Shown: one piece after another, positions 42,339-51,968 of the stretch
How positions within the stretch are numbered: the first letter of the stretch is position 1
How the letters are laid out: every line of letters starts with the position of its first letter
NCBI RefSeq assembly: GCF_900188395.1
Contig: NZ_FZOB01000005.1
Location: 72,121-136,120, forward strand
Direction of reading: 5' to 3'
From: Desulfurobacterium atlanticum
GTDB taxonomy: Bacteria; Aquificota; Aquificia; Desulfurobacteriales; Desulfurobacteriaceae
DNA: 64,000 bases
The notes under the pieces: generated by a model
What the model saw: the letters and a program-made list of their open reading frames with translations, nothing else
Databases searched by the model: none
Told to the model about the DNA's origin: nothing
Position numbers and translations under genes: made by a program

Positions 42339-44291
42339 GTGAGGTTTTTTATATCGCTGTTGCTGTTTTTAGGTTTTCTTCTTCCTTCTTATGGGAAAAC
42401 AGTAGATAATAACACTCAAATCTTAATTAATAAACCTAAAATACTCCTTGAAAGAGGAATTAAGCAATACAAAATAGGTTCTTATAACACTGCTCTTGAA
42501 TATTTTTTAAAACTTCTGGCCAGGGATAAAAAGAGAGGGGAATACTATAGAAAAGCTCTCTTCATGCTTGCGAAGACTTATATGAAAATAGGAATCAAAA
42601 CCGGGAATAAACAGTATTTATGGCAAGCACTTGATTTTCTACAGCTTTATTTTAACTCTGTAAAGCAGCCATCGTGGGATTACTACTACACAAAAGCTCA
42701 TATATATGAAAATTTAGGATTTTACGATAAAGGGCTTGATATTTATAGGGTTGCTTTTCTTAAAGCGAAAAACGATAGGCAGCAGGTTAGAACTGTAATG
42801 GGAATTTTAAGGTGTGCCGTTTTTCTGAAAAGACCGGATATTATTGATGAGTACTATATTCTCCTTTCAACATCACCTTTAACAGAAAAGGATAAAGATG
42901 AGTTACGATTTTTAAGAGGATTGATACTTTTTAGCAAAGGTAAGTATGATGAAGCTTTTAAGTACTTTTTTGAGACATACAGAAGAAATGAAGCTTACTT
43001 AATAGAAAATCCTGAATACTATTACATTGTTGCAGAAAATATTTATAGGCAGGGAAACTATAAGCTTGCTGAACAGCTTTTTAAAAGAATAATAAGTTTT
43101 ACCAGAGATAAAGCAGTTATAAGAAAAGCTATTTTAAGATTAGGGGATGCAGAATTAAGAAAAGGTGAAAGGAAACTTGCAAGTGCCACCTATTACGACC
43201 TGGTGACTTCTTATCCAGATTCTAAAGAGGCTGTGATTGCAAAATTAAAATTGATAGCGATGATGGATAAAGATAAAGTTTTAAAGTATCATCTTCAAAG
43301 CACTCAAGTAGAAGATTTTAAAAATCCGCTGAAATTTGTGATAAAAACTCTTATTCATTCAAGAGATACCTATCTTGGTGCCTTTGCTCTTGCTGATTTT
43401 GGGAGTTTTGTTTTAAAGAGTAAGAGTAGAAAGTTGTTTAAACAGCTTAAATGGGAGCTTTCTTTAATTTTTCCTGGTCAGCTTAAATATGAGCAGAAGG
43501 AGTTTATCTTTTCTCAATGGAAACCGTTAATTTTAAGATTGGATGATGAAAAAATGTGTTCTTTATACAAGGCGAACCCAGAATTTTTTAAGGAAGTTTT
43601 TGATAAGGAAACACTTATTCATATAGCATATGCTCTTGGCAGATGTAATGAAAGAGATTTGAAGCTTTCCCTTATCAGGTATATTGCGAAAAAATGGCAG
43701 AATGATAAAGACCTTCTTCTCCTTGCAGAAGCACTTATGGAAAGTAAAGATTTTGAAGAATCTATCGAAATACTTCAAAAAGTGAGAGAAAAGAATTGTA
43801 TGTACTATAAGCTTTTGATAAAAAACAAACTCTTCTTGAAAGAACCTATTAAGCAGGTAAAGCCTCTTCTTTTAAAATTATCAAAAAAATGTCCATCTAA
43901 CGATGTGGATGTTGTTGCCTTTAAGATTATTGTAAATCTTGAAGATGGGAAACTTAACAGAGCGGTTTCTTTGTTTGAAAGTAATAGCGCTCTTGTTAAA
44001 GCCTACTATAAAAAAGATCCGATATTAAAATTGGCGGTATATAAGCTTATTTCTCAATTGCTAATGCATAATAGATATAACACTTGTTTAAGTGTAATTG
44101 ATATGATAAAAGAAACAGGGAACAACTGTTTTTTAAGTGCTGCTCAGCTTATATCTTTTTCAAGACTTGATAAAATAGAGCCTGCAAAGGCTATTTTACC
44201 GAAGGTGAAAATGTGCAAGGATACTTTAAGTGAGATTGCCCGAGTGATTTATGGGGATCAGATTCTTATGAAGAATCTGGGGAGAGAGTGA
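42339..44291 (+). CDS. Secreted TPR-repeat protein in the flagellar operon
   Basis: The protein is about 650 aa. The N-terminal signal peptide is VRFFISLLLFLGFLLPSYG, then follow many helical repeats with TPR character (YNTALEYFLKLLARD, GKYDEAFKYFFETYRR, GNYKLAEQLFKRI and others) along the whole chain. I favour GTG 42339, with AAGGG 7 nt upstream. TTG 42333 is the other choice and overlaps the previous stop. It probably acts in the periplasm as a scaffold. The operon context suggests a flagellar motor role similar in idea to the epsilonproteobacterial PflA/PflB proteins, but no homology is shown. Confidence 0.75.
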   Translation: MRFFISLLLFLGFLLPSYGKTVDNNTQILINKPKILLERGIKQYKIGSYNTALEYFLKLLARDKKRGEYYRKALFMLAKTYMKIGIKTGNKQYLWQALDFLQLYFNSVKQPSWDYYYTKAHIYENLGFYDKGLDIYRVAFLKAKNDRQQVRTVMGILRCAVFLKRPDIIDEYYILLSTSPLTEKDKDELRFLRGLILFSKGKYDEAFKYFFETYRRNEAYLIENPEYYYIVAENIYRQGNYKLAEQLFKRIISFTRDKAVIRKAILRLGDAELRKGERKLASATYYDLVTSYPDSKEAVIAKLKLIAMMDKDKVLKYHLQSTQVEDFKNPLKFVIKTLIHSRDTYLGAFALADFGSFVLKSKSRKLFKQLKWELSLIFPGQLKYEQKEFIFSQWKPLILRLDDEKMCSLYKANPEFFKEVFDKETLIHIAYALGRCNERDLKLSLIRYIAKKWQNDKDLLLLAEALMESKDFEESIEILQKVREKNCMYYKLLIKNKLFLKEPIKQVKPLLLKLSKKCPSNDVDVVAFKIIVNLEDGKLNRAVSLFESNSALVKAYYKKDPILKLAVYKLISQLLMHNRYNTCLSVIDMIKETGNNCFLSAAQLISFSRLDKIEPAKAILPKVKMCKDTLSEIARVIYGDQILMKNLGRE

Positions 44292-44292
44292 T

Positions 44293-44664
44293 ATGTGGAA
44301 AAAGCTTGACAGTATTTCAGAAATGGCTTCCTTTTACCTTGAACGCTCGAAAGTGATACAGGGTAATATAGCTAATGCTGATACACCAAACTATGTTCCA
44401 AAAGATCTTGTATTTGAAAAGCATTTAACGGAGCAAACGTTAAAACTTAAAAAGACAGATCAAAAACATATAGATCCTTTTCCTGAAGAGGAAAAGAAAT
44501 TTAAAATTGAGGAGTTAAATAAATATTCAGGTTATGATAAGAATAAGGTTAATGTTGATGAAGAACTTGGGAAGCTGGCTGAATCTGCTATCATGTATAG
44601 AACGCTTGTTCAGGCACTTAAGAAAGAGCTTACCAAAATGAAAGTTAGTATTACAGGGAGGTAG
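44293..44664 (+). CDS. flgB: Flagellar basal-body rod protein FlgB
   Basis: This 123-aa rod protein has the N-terminal helix with VIQGNIANADTPNYVPKDLVFE and the C-terminal helix with LAESAIMYRTLVQALKKELTKM, the usual pair of rod-type coiled helices. It lies 1 nt after the TPR gene. Confidence 0.93.
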   Translation: MWKKLDSISEMASFYLERSKVIQGNIANADTPNYVPKDLVFEKHLTEQTLKLKKTDQKHIDPFPEEEKKFKIEELNKYSGYDKNKVNVDEELGKLAESAIMYRTLVQALKKELTKMKVSITGR

Positions 44665-44669
44665 CGGGG

Positions 44670-45080
44670 ATGCTTTTTAAGGGACTTGAAATCTCTTTGA
44701 CAGGGATGAGTGCTCAAAGAATCAGGATAGATGTGGCTTCAAGTAATCTTGCCAATGCAAATGCTATCAATCCTGTAACAGGAGAGCCTTATAGGAGGAA
44801 AGTACCTGTTTTTGAATCAGTGCTTGTTAAAGAAGGAAATATCCCTTTAAATGAGGTAAGGGTCAAAGAGATTGCCTATGATGAATCTCCTTTTAAGATG
44901 AAATATGATCCTAATAATCCTCTTGCTGATAAAGATGGTTATGTTACACTTCCAAATGTTGATCCTTTAAAAGAGATGGTGGATATGGTTTCTGCTATGA
45001 GAAGTTATGAGGCAAATCTTACTGCATTTAATACTCATAAAAATATGTTAACTTCAAGCCTTGAGATTTTAAGAGCGTAA
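44670..45080 (+). CDS. flgC: Flagellar basal-body rod protein FlgC
   Basis: The 136-aa protein carries IDVASSNLANANAINPVTGEPYRRKVPVFE near the N-terminus and VDPLKEMVDMVSAMRSYEANLTAFN near the C-terminus. It forms the proximal rod with FlgB. The usual order flgB-flgC-fliE is kept. Confidence 0.95.
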   Translation: MLFKGLEISLTGMSAQRIRIDVASSNLANANAINPVTGEPYRRKVPVFESVLVKEGNIPLNEVRVKEIAYDESPFKMKYDPNNPLADKDGYVTLPNVDPLKEMVDMVSAMRSYEANLTAFNTHKNMLTSSLEILRA

Positions 45081-45095
45081 TTTAAGGGGAAAGAG

Positions 45096-45392
45096 ATGAA
45101 AATTAACGGTTTAGGTTCTATAAAGGGAAGTCTTTTATCAGGCGTTTCAGAAACTTCTTCCAATAGAAGTAAAACATCTTTTACGGAGTTACTTGAGGAT
45201 TTTATAAAAGATGTGAATAACGATTTGAATGCCGCTTCACAGGCGGAAGAGAAGATTATGAACGGTAATGTTGAGAATTTTGAAGAGTTGCTCTATACAA
45301 TTTCAAAGTCAGAAATTTCTTTAAGGCTTCTTGTTGAAATAAGAAACAAAGCTCTTGAAAGCTATCAGGAAATAATGAGAATGCAGGTTTAA
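45096..45392 (+). CDS. fliE: Flagellar hook-basal body protein FliE
   Basis: The 98-aa protein has SFTELLEDFIKDVNNDLNAASQAEEKIMNGNVENFEELL and ends with LLVEIRNKALESYQEIMRMQV, the FliE C-terminal signature. It joins the MS ring to the rod. Confidence 0.92.
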   Translation: MKINGLGSIKGSLLSGVSETSSNRSKTSFTELLEDFIKDVNNDLNAASQAEEKIMNGNVENFEELLYTISKSEISLRLLVEIRNKALESYQEIMRMQV

Positions 45393-45419
45393 TTTAGCTA
45401 AAGGATAGGGGTTATTTTA

Positions 45420-47033
45420 GTGGAATCAAAAAATTTAGTAGATAGATTTCAGGAGATTTTCAATAAGTATTTTTCCATTAGGAATGTTGCTATTTTGATT
45501 GGTATTCTTGCTGTTTTATCCTTTTTAACAGTTTCTCTGGTTAAAATGACATCCACTACTGACTATGCTGTTCTGTATTCCCATTTAAGTCCGGATGATG
45601 CTGGAAGTATTCTTACTGTTCTTCAGGAAGAGAAGGTGCCGTATAAAGTGGAGGGGAACGGAAGTATAATTATGGTTCCGAAAGACAAGGTTTATGATAT
45701 CAGGTTAAAACTTGCTGCTAAAGGACTTCCTTCTGGAAAGATTGTAGGATTTGAGATATTTGATGAACCAAAGCTTGGAATTACCCAGTTTCAAGAGCAC
45801 ATAGAATATATAAGGGCTCTTGAAGGAGAGCTTCAAAGAACTATCAATAGAATTGACGCTGTCTGGAGTAGTAAGGTTAATATAGCTTTACCGAAAGATT
45901 CTGTTTTTGTCAGAGATACTGATGAGCCGAAAGCTTCTGTTATTCTAAAGCTGTGGCCTGGTAAAGATTTAACAAAAGAGCAGGTAAAAGCTATAGTTTT
46001 CCTTGTTTCTCATGCTGTTCCCGGGCTGAAGCCTGAAAATGTTACGGTTGCAGATAATAGGGGACGTGTTCTTTCAGACCTTATTCAGGAAGACGATGTT
46101 GTAGGAGATACAAATAAAGAGATACAGATAAAAAGGCAACTTGAGAGAGAGATTGAAAGGAAAGTAGAAAGTATGCTTTCAAAGGCTCTTGGCTCAAACA
46201 AAGTTATTGCCAGAGCTACCGTTGAGATAGAGACAGGTAAGCTTGAAAAGCAGTCGGAAATCTACGATCCTGATATGACTGCGGTGGTAAGTGAAAGAAA
46301 AATTCAGGAAAAAGAGCTTGGTGTTGAAAACAAAACAGCTGGAGTTCCTGGAACAGGGACAAATGTTCCTCCTGTAATTTCCAATCAGGGAAATGGTCAG
46401 ATAAGAAATAGCAGAGAGAAAAAAGATGTAACTACAAATTATGATGTGTCAAAGACGGTTGAGAAAAAAGTAGCACCGATTTTTATCATAAAAAAGATAA
46501 GTGTTGGTGTTTTAATAGATGGAAGGTATAAAAAGGGAGCTAATGGGACTGAAGAGTTTATTCCCCGCTCTCCGGAAGAGCTTAAAACTTATGAAAATCT
46601 GATAAAGAGTGTTGTCGGTTTTGACCAGAAGAGAGGGGATAAGGTTACAGTTGTAAGTGTTCCTTTTGAAGCTCCTAAATCTCAGATTCAGGTTGTGAAA
46701 GCGGAAACTTTTCCAATAATTTATCTTGTTATTGGGGGAGTTGTTTTTATAATTTTCGCAGGTATTGTGATTTTCTTGATTTTAAGAAAAAGAAAAAAGC
46801 AGGCTGAGATTCAACCTTTAGGAATCTCTACTGCTGAAGCTGTGAAAGCTTATGGAGTTGCATCTGAAACAGCTGAAGAAAAAATGGAAAAAGAGCGAAA
46901 AGAGATAGAAAGTCTTGATATAAAATCTGACCCATCGTATATTAAAATTCTTGATATAGCTAAAGATCATCCAGAGCTTATTGTTCAACTTGTTAAAGAA
47001 TGGTTAGGGGAAAAGGTAGATGTTAAATCTTGA
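45420..47033 (+). CDS. fliF: Flagellar MS-ring protein FliF
   Basis: The 537-aa protein has a GTG start. There are two membrane helices (about 20-40 and 435-455) and the YscJ/FliF domain between them (YAVLYSHLSPDDAGSIL, GITQFQEHIEYIRALEGELQRTI). The cytoplasmic tail ends IAKDHPELIVQLVKEWLGE, the type that binds FliG. fliG, normally the next gene, is missing here. Confidence 0.95.
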   Translation: MESKNLVDRFQEIFNKYFSIRNVAILIGILAVLSFLTVSLVKMTSTTDYAVLYSHLSPDDAGSILTVLQEEKVPYKVEGNGSIIMVPKDKVYDIRLKLAAKGLPSGKIVGFEIFDEPKLGITQFQEHIEYIRALEGELQRTINRIDAVWSSKVNIALPKDSVFVRDTDEPKASVILKLWPGKDLTKEQVKAIVFLVSHAVPGLKPENVTVADNRGRVLSDLIQEDDVVGDTNKEIQIKRQLEREIERKVESMLSKALGSNKVIARATVEIETGKLEKQSEIYDPDMTAVVSERKIQEKELGVENKTAGVPGTGTNVPPVISNQGNGQIRNSREKKDVTTNYDVSKTVEKKVAPIFIIKKISVGVLIDGRYKKGANGTEEFIPRSPEELKTYENLIKSVVGFDQKRGDKVTVVSVPFEAPKSQIQVVKAETFPIIYLVIGGVVFIIFAGIVIFLILRKRKKQAEIQPLGISTAEAVKAYGVASETAEEKMEKERKEIESLDIKSDPSYIKILDIAKDHPELIVQLVKEWLGEKVDVKS

Positions 47034-47679
47034 TGATTTTTCCACGTTGTTTATTTCAAATTTTGATGATAAAACGAGACAGAGTGAGGATGTAGAAAAG
47101 CTTTACGAGAAGAAGCTTGAGGAGTTGAAAAAATATTATGAGAGCCGTTTGAAGGAGGAAAGGGAAAAAGCGTTTAAGCATGGGTATGAGTCTGGCAGAA
47201 GGGAAGCAGAAGAGTTTTATAAAAAGGTTTTGCAAAGTGAGAAAAGAAATTATGAAGATAACTTAAAAAAAGAGATAGATCTTCTAAAAAGAGAGTTTAA
47301 GCAATTGGCTTTTTCTCTTAAGGAAGAAAATATAAAACTTGGAAGAAGGATACTTGAGGCGGTTTCAGAGTCACTTGAAGAGATATTTGAATTTTTATTT
47401 ATTCAGGATTCAAATCTTTCTTATTTAAAGGAAAAATTGCAGGAAGTTATAGATGATTTTAAAATGGAATCAGAGCCTGTATCAATAGAGGTTTCAGAGA
47501 AGTTTGCAGAGATTTTAAAGGATGTAGAAGGCTTAACAGTTAAAGTTAATGAAAATATCAAAGATGGTGATTTTGTTGTAAGGTTTAAAGATTTTTCGGT
47601 TGTTCATGATTTGAGAGAAAAACTTGCTCTTTTGAGAGAAGAAATTGAAAGAGAGATTAAAAAATCTTCCCAGGTATAA
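47020..47679 (+). CDS. fliH: Flagellar export stator protein FliH-like
   Basis: The protein is 219 aa. It has a long charged coiled coil (about 20-125) including KAFKHGYESGRREAEEFYKK, and a compact C-terminal domain with VKVNENIKDGDFVVRFKD, as in FliH/YscL. It regulates the FliI ATPase. It overlaps fliF by 14 nt and fliI by 35 nt. Confidence 0.82.
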   Translation: MLNLDDFSTLFISNFDDKTRQSEDVEKLYEKKLEELKKYYESRLKEEREKAFKHGYESGRREAEEFYKKVLQSEKRNYEDNLKKEIDLLKREFKQLAFSLKEENIKLGRRILEAVSESLEEIFEFLFIQDSNLSYLKEKLQEVIDDFKMESEPVSIEVSEKFAEILKDVEGLTVKVNENIKDGDFVVRFKDFSVVHDLREKLALLREEIEREIKKSSQV

Positions 47680-48970
47680 GATAAAAGGAAAAGTTGTAGG
47701 GGTTAAAGGGCCTCTTATAGAAAGTGTTTTGCCTAAGGTTTGTCTTGGAGATTTTTGTAAGATAGATGGTAGAGTTGAGACGGAAGTTGTTGGTTTCAAA
47801 AATGGAAAAACTCTTCTTATGGCTTATTCTGATACTACCGGTATAAGTGTTGGAAGTGAGATAGAACCAAAACCTGGTTCTGTAAGAATAGGAGTTTCTC
47901 GGGAACTTCTTGGTACAGTTATAGATCCTTTTGGTAATCCTCTGAACAAAGAAAAGATCACCTATACCGACTTTACCTATCTTCAGGGGGAGACCGTTAA
48001 TCCTCTTAGAAGAGATAGGATAAGAGAGCCTCTTGACCTTGGAATAAGAAGTATAAATGGACTTTTAACGGTAGGCAAGGGACAGCGTATCGGTATTTTT
48101 TCTGGTGCTGGGGTTGGGAAAAGTACACTTCTTGGAATGATAGCAAGATATACCGAAGCTGATGTGAATGTTATTGTGCTTGTTGGTGAAAGGGGCAGGG
48201 AAGTAAGAGAGTTTATAGAGGATAATCTTGGTGAAGATGGCCTTAGAAAATCTGTTGTAGTGGTTGCAACTTCAGATCAGCCACCTCTTGCAAAGATTCG
48301 TGCTGTTCTTGCAGGGTGTGCGATTGCTGAATATTTCTGTTCGCAGGGAAGTAATGTTTTGCTGCTTGTAGATTCTCTTACAAGGCTTGCTATGGCTCAA
48401 AGGGAGATAGGGCTTACCGTTGGAGAACCGCCTACAACGAAAGGTTATGTTCCATCTGTTTTCTCTCTTCTTGCAAAGGTGATAGAGAGAGCCGGAAACT
48501 TTGCAGGTCAGGGCAGTATAACAGGAATTTATACTGTTCTTGTGGAAGGGGATGAAATAGCCCTTGACCCTGTTGCAGATGCAGCTGTTGGTTATCTTGA
48601 TGGCCATATAGTCCTTTCAAGAGCTTTTGCAAATAGAAGAATATTCCCTGCTATAGATGTTTTAAAAAGTATAAGCAGATTAACACCTCAACTTGTTGAT
48701 GAACAGGTTTTAAGGTGGCAATCTCTTTTTATAGATCTTGAATCAACGTACAGAGAAAGTCTTGATATGGTAAATCTTGGTCTTTACAAGAAAGGAACAA
48801 ATCCAAAAATTGACCTTGCTATAGCTGTTCATGATAAAATGGAAGAGTTTTTAAAACAGGGGGTGAACTGTAAGGTTTCTCTTGATGAAAGTTTTTCCTC
48901 TTTGAAAAGTTTGATAGAATATATAGCAAGTGAGGGAGGAAAGTATGGATATACCTGGAGTAACCTATAA
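47645..48970 (+). CDS. fliI: Flagellum-specific export ATPase FliI
   Basis: The protein is 441 aa with P-loop SGAGVGKST, GERGREVREFIEDNLGEDGL, and the FliI-typical VVVATSDQPPLAKIRA. The start is TTG 47645 with weak upstream AGAGAAG. It energises export of rod and hook subunits. It overlaps flgD by 26 nt, leaving no room for fliJ. Confidence 0.94.
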   Translation: MKERLKNLPRYKIKGKVVGVKGPLIESVLPKVCLGDFCKIDGRVETEVVGFKNGKTLLMAYSDTTGISVGSEIEPKPGSVRIGVSRELLGTVIDPFGNPLNKEKITYTDFTYLQGETVNPLRRDRIREPLDLGIRSINGLLTVGKGQRIGIFSGAGVGKSTLLGMIARYTEADVNVIVLVGERGREVREFIEDNLGEDGLRKSVVVVATSDQPPLAKIRAVLAGCAIAEYFCSQGSNVLLLVDSLTRLAMAQREIGLTVGEPPTTKGYVPSVFSLLAKVIERAGNFAGQGSITGIYTVLVEGDEIALDPVADAAVGYLDGHIVLSRAFANRRIFPAIDVLKSISRLTPQLVDEQVLRWQSLFIDLESTYRESLDMVNLGLYKKGTNPKIDLAIAVHDKMEEFLKQGVNCKVSLDESFSSLKSLIEYIASEGGKYGYTWSNL

Positions 48971-49595
48971 TCCTGATAGTCAGGTTAAAGTTGTAGATGC
49001 AAATTATGACAATGCAAAAATGTCTCAGGAAGATTTTTTGAAGGTTCTTCTTGCAGATCTCCAGTGGCAGGATCCCCTTGAGGCAAAGGATATCTCTGAG
49101 TTTATTGATAATACGGTAAAACTTAAGGAGCTTGAATCTTATAATACTTTTCAGCAGAGTGTTGAACAACTTCTTGCTGCAAATCAGGCGAACGCTCTTT
49201 TAACAGCTTCTTCTTTGATAGGTAAGCTGGTTAAATATGAGGGAAATCAGACATACGTTCAAAACGGCGTTGGATATGCTGATATAAAACTTGCTTCATC
49301 TGCTGATACTGTTAAGATAACTATTCTTGACAGTACAGGCAGTGTGGTTGAAACAAAGACCCTCTACAATCTTCAGGGAGGGGTTGATTATCCTATCTCT
49401 ATTGAAAATCCTGACCTTCCTGATGGTTATTACACTGTTAGTATTGAAGCAACTTTAAATGGAAATCCTGTTGATGCTACTGTTATAAGTCAGGCACTTA
49501 TAATAGGTGTAGAGAAGGATACACAAGGGAATATTGTTCTTAACACTTCAAGCTTTACAATAGAAAACTCTAACCTTATTGGTATAGGAGGATAA
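48945..49595 (+). CDS. flgD: Hook capping protein FlgD
   Basis: The protein is 216 aa. MSQEDFLKVLLADLQWQDPLEAKDISEFIDNTVKLKELE is the family N-terminal signature. It is followed by a beta domain with ILDSTGSVVETKTLYNLQGG. ATG 48945 is chosen, with GAGGGAGG upstream. It caps the growing hook. Confidence 0.94.
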   Translation: MDIPGVTYNPDSQVKVVDANYDNAKMSQEDFLKVLLADLQWQDPLEAKDISEFIDNTVKLKELESYNTFQQSVEQLLAANQANALLTASSLIGKLVKYEGNQTYVQNGVGYADIKLASSADTVKITILDSTGSVVETKTLYNLQGGVDYPISIENPDLPDGYYTVSIEATLNGNPVDATVISQALIIGVEKDTQGNIVLNTSSFTIENSNLIGIGG

Positions 49596-49596
49596 G

Positions 49597-51171
49597 ATGC
49601 TACAGTCATTTTATACGGCATTTACAGGGCTTAATGCAGAAAAGAACTGGTTGTCTGTGATTTCAGATAATATTGCCAATGTTAATACTATCGGTTTTAA
49701 AGCTGAAAGAGCAGTTTTTGAAGACCTTCTTGCAAGCAGTGTTACAACTTATAATAACAATTCGCCTAAAAATAAAGAGATTGGTGGTGGTGTTTTTGTA
49801 AGTTCTACTGTGAAAGACTTTTCTCAAGGTACATTTATGAACACAAATAATCCCCTTGATATGGCTCTTGATGGAGAAGGGTTCTTTATGGTTAAAAGTA
49901 ATGATGGGCTAACTTACTATACAAGAAATGGTCAATTTAGACTTGATGCCAATGGTGATATTATCAATATGCTTGGTATGAAAATCCAAGGATGGATGCT
50001 TGATGATAAGGGGAATATGGCAGGTGCTATAAGCAATATTAATGTTGCAATGAGTATGGATCCAAAGATTACCAAAGAGGTAGCTTTTAAAGAACCTTCA
50101 AACCTTGATTCGCGTGTTGATGTTATTACTTCCGCTTTTGATCCAGCTGATTCAACAACCTTTAACTATGTTAATTCTCAAACTGTTTATGATTCTTTAG
50201 GTAATCCGCATACTCTTTCCTACTTTTTCCAGAAGATAGATACAGGTACGTGGAAAGTTTATACGATGATGGATGGTTCCTTAATTCCCGTTATGGATGG
50301 TGCTACCGGTCAGTATTACAAAGACATAATTTTGAAATTTGATGATACTGGTATGCCAACTTCAGCAACTCTTGATACTCAAGTAACATTAACGCAGAAT
50401 GAGTCTCTTACAGCGGCTACACCCGGGATATTTACTCTTACAAATTTACCTGTAATAGGAAGTATTCACATAAAATCTGTAGATGGTGTAACTATGAATA
50501 TTCATGATTTAGGTGATGGTGATGGTGATGGCAAAGGGGATCTTGTTGATGATAATGGTAATGTAGTTGGAACTGTGGATTATACTACCGGAACTATTAC
50601 GTTGACAGGAGATTTGTCTAACTCTACCAATTTAACTGTAGATTACCTGAATTCTGAAGTTGCAGGAACGGTAGCTGGTGATTTTAAAGATATTTTGGTG
50701 TCAGGATATGACCCAAATACAGGTGCAACTTCTCCATTTCAGTTTACTGTTAACTATAACGGTATGAGACAGCTTGCGTCCGATTTTATATTCTATGCTG
50801 AGCAGGATGGTAACAGTAAGGGTGACTTAATGTCGGTATCTGTCAGTGAAGATGGTGTTGTTAAAGCTTCCTATTCTAACGGAAAGGTTAGAGATGTTGC
50901 TCGCCTTGCAATTGCCACTTTCAAAGATAAAGAGATACTTGTAAGGAAAGGAAGCTGGCTTTACCTTCCAAATCAACAGACATTTACACCTGTAATAATG
51001 CCAGGTGGTGTTATTTCAAAAGTTAGAAGCGGTATGCTTGAGATGTCAAATGTTGATATAGCTTCTGAGTTTATAAATCTTATTACTGCTCAAAGAGCCT
51101 ATCAGGCTAATGCAAGGGTTATTACAACTGACGACCAGATACTTCAGGAAACAATGAACATTAAGAGATAA
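49597..51171 (+). CDS. flgE: Flagellar hook protein FlgE
   Basis: The protein is 524 aa. The N-terminus has LQSFYTAFTGLNAEKNWLSVISDNIANVNTIGFK, and the C-terminus has ASEFINLITAQRAYQANARVITTDDQILQETMNIKR. The variable part has an Asp/Gly-rich segment (DGDGDGKGDLVDDNGN, about residues 307-322) that resembles calcium-binding loops, followed by a beta-rich DYTTGTITLTG stretch. It is longer than E. coli FlgE (402 aa). Confidence 0.94.
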   Translation: MLQSFYTAFTGLNAEKNWLSVISDNIANVNTIGFKAERAVFEDLLASSVTTYNNNSPKNKEIGGGVFVSSTVKDFSQGTFMNTNNPLDMALDGEGFFMVKSNDGLTYYTRNGQFRLDANGDIINMLGMKIQGWMLDDKGNMAGAISNINVAMSMDPKITKEVAFKEPSNLDSRVDVITSAFDPADSTTFNYVNSQTVYDSLGNPHTLSYFFQKIDTGTWKVYTMMDGSLIPVMDGATGQYYKDIILKFDDTGMPTSATLDTQVTLTQNESLTAATPGIFTLTNLPVIGSIHIKSVDGVTMNIHDLGDGDGDGKGDLVDDNGNVVGTVDYTTGTITLTGDLSNSTNLTVDYLNSEVAGTVAGDFKDILVSGYDPNTGATSPFQFTVNYNGMRQLASDFIFYAEQDGNSKGDLMSVSVSEDGVVKASYSNGKVRDVARLAIATFKDKEILVRKGSWLYLPNQQTFTPVIMPGGVISKVRSGMLEMSNVDIASEFINLITAQRAYQANARVITTDDQILQETMNIKR

Positions 51172-51211
51172 TTGACTTTTAGAATTTCACTTCATAAGTA
51201 ACGAGGTTTAT

Positions 51212-51730
51212 ATGGCTGAAGAGGAAAAGCAGGAGCAGGTTGCAGAAGGGGAAGAGCAGAAAGGTGGCGGAAAAAAGAAGTTAATTTTACTGGTTGTTTT
51301 GCTTCTTGTTTTAGGTGGTGGCGGTTTTGCTGCCTATAAATTTATGTTTGCCAAAAAGGAAAAGGTTACAGAGGAGCAAAAGGCTCAGAAGATTATTGAA
51401 GAGATAAAGGCAACTGAAAATGTAGGTATAATGTATGATCTTGGCACTTTTACTGTTAACCTTGCTGATAAAGATATAGAGAGATATTTAAGGATTTCAA
51501 TAATCCTTGAACTTAAAGATCAGAAAGTTCAGCAGGAAGTTGAAAAAAGGCTTCCTGAAATAAAAGATGCAATTATAAGCCTTCTTTTAACGAAGCGTTC
51601 TACGGATCTTAGGACTCCAGAGGGAATAGAGTTTTTAAAGGAAGAGATCGCTAAGCGGGTAAATGCTATTTTGCCTCTTGGCGGTGTTAAAAACGTTTAC
51701 TTTACTGACTTTATAATTCAGACAGGATAG
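51212..51730 (+). CDS. fliL: Flagellar basal body-associated protein FliL
   Basis: The 172-aa protein has a short charged N-terminus, one transmembrane helix (about 24-45) and a periplasmic domain with DLGTFTVNLADKDIERYLRISIILEL. It ends in GGVKNVYFTDFIIQTG, which is diagnostic. FliL supports the stator. Confidence 0.92.
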   Translation: MAEEEKQEQVAEGEEQKGGGKKKLILLVVLLLVLGGGGFAAYKFMFAKKEKVTEEQKAQKIIEEIKATENVGIMYDLGTFTVNLADKDIERYLRISIILELKDQKVQQEVEKRLPEIKDAIISLLLTKRSTDLRTPEGIEFLKEEIAKRVNAILPLGGVKNVYFTDFIIQTG

Positions 51731-51737
51731 ATTTAGT

Positions 51738-51968
51738 ATGCTGAAGTTGGATGATTTAAAAGATATTACACTTACTTTAAGCCTTGAGGTTGGAAAGACA
51801 GTTAAACCTTTCGGTTATCTTTTAAAGCTTAAAGAGGGAGATGTTCTCCCTCTTGATAAAAATCTTGAGGAGTTTTTGTCAATAAAGATAAATGGGCAAC
51901 AGTTTGCAGTTGGAGAGCTTATTGTGGTTAATGATAAGTTCGGTGTAAAGGTTATAGACCTTGAGTGA
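51738..51968 (+). CDS. fliN: Flagellar motor switch protein FliN
   Basis: This 76-aa protein is a single SpoA domain: LTLSLEVGKTVKPFGYLLKLKEGDVLPLDK, then INGQQFAVGELIVVNDKFGVKV. It is the short FliN without a CheC-like part. fliM, which usually precedes it after fliL, is absent here. Confidence 0.9.
   Translation: MLKLDDLKDITLTLSLEVGKTVKPFGYLLKLKEGDVLPLDKNLEEFLSIKINGQQFAVGELIVVNDKFGVKVIDLE

Noticed and set aside
51172-51200. TTGACT after flgE as an internal promoter for fliL
   Set aside because: The -10 position at 17 nt (TAAGTA) matches the consensus poorly, and the gap is short.
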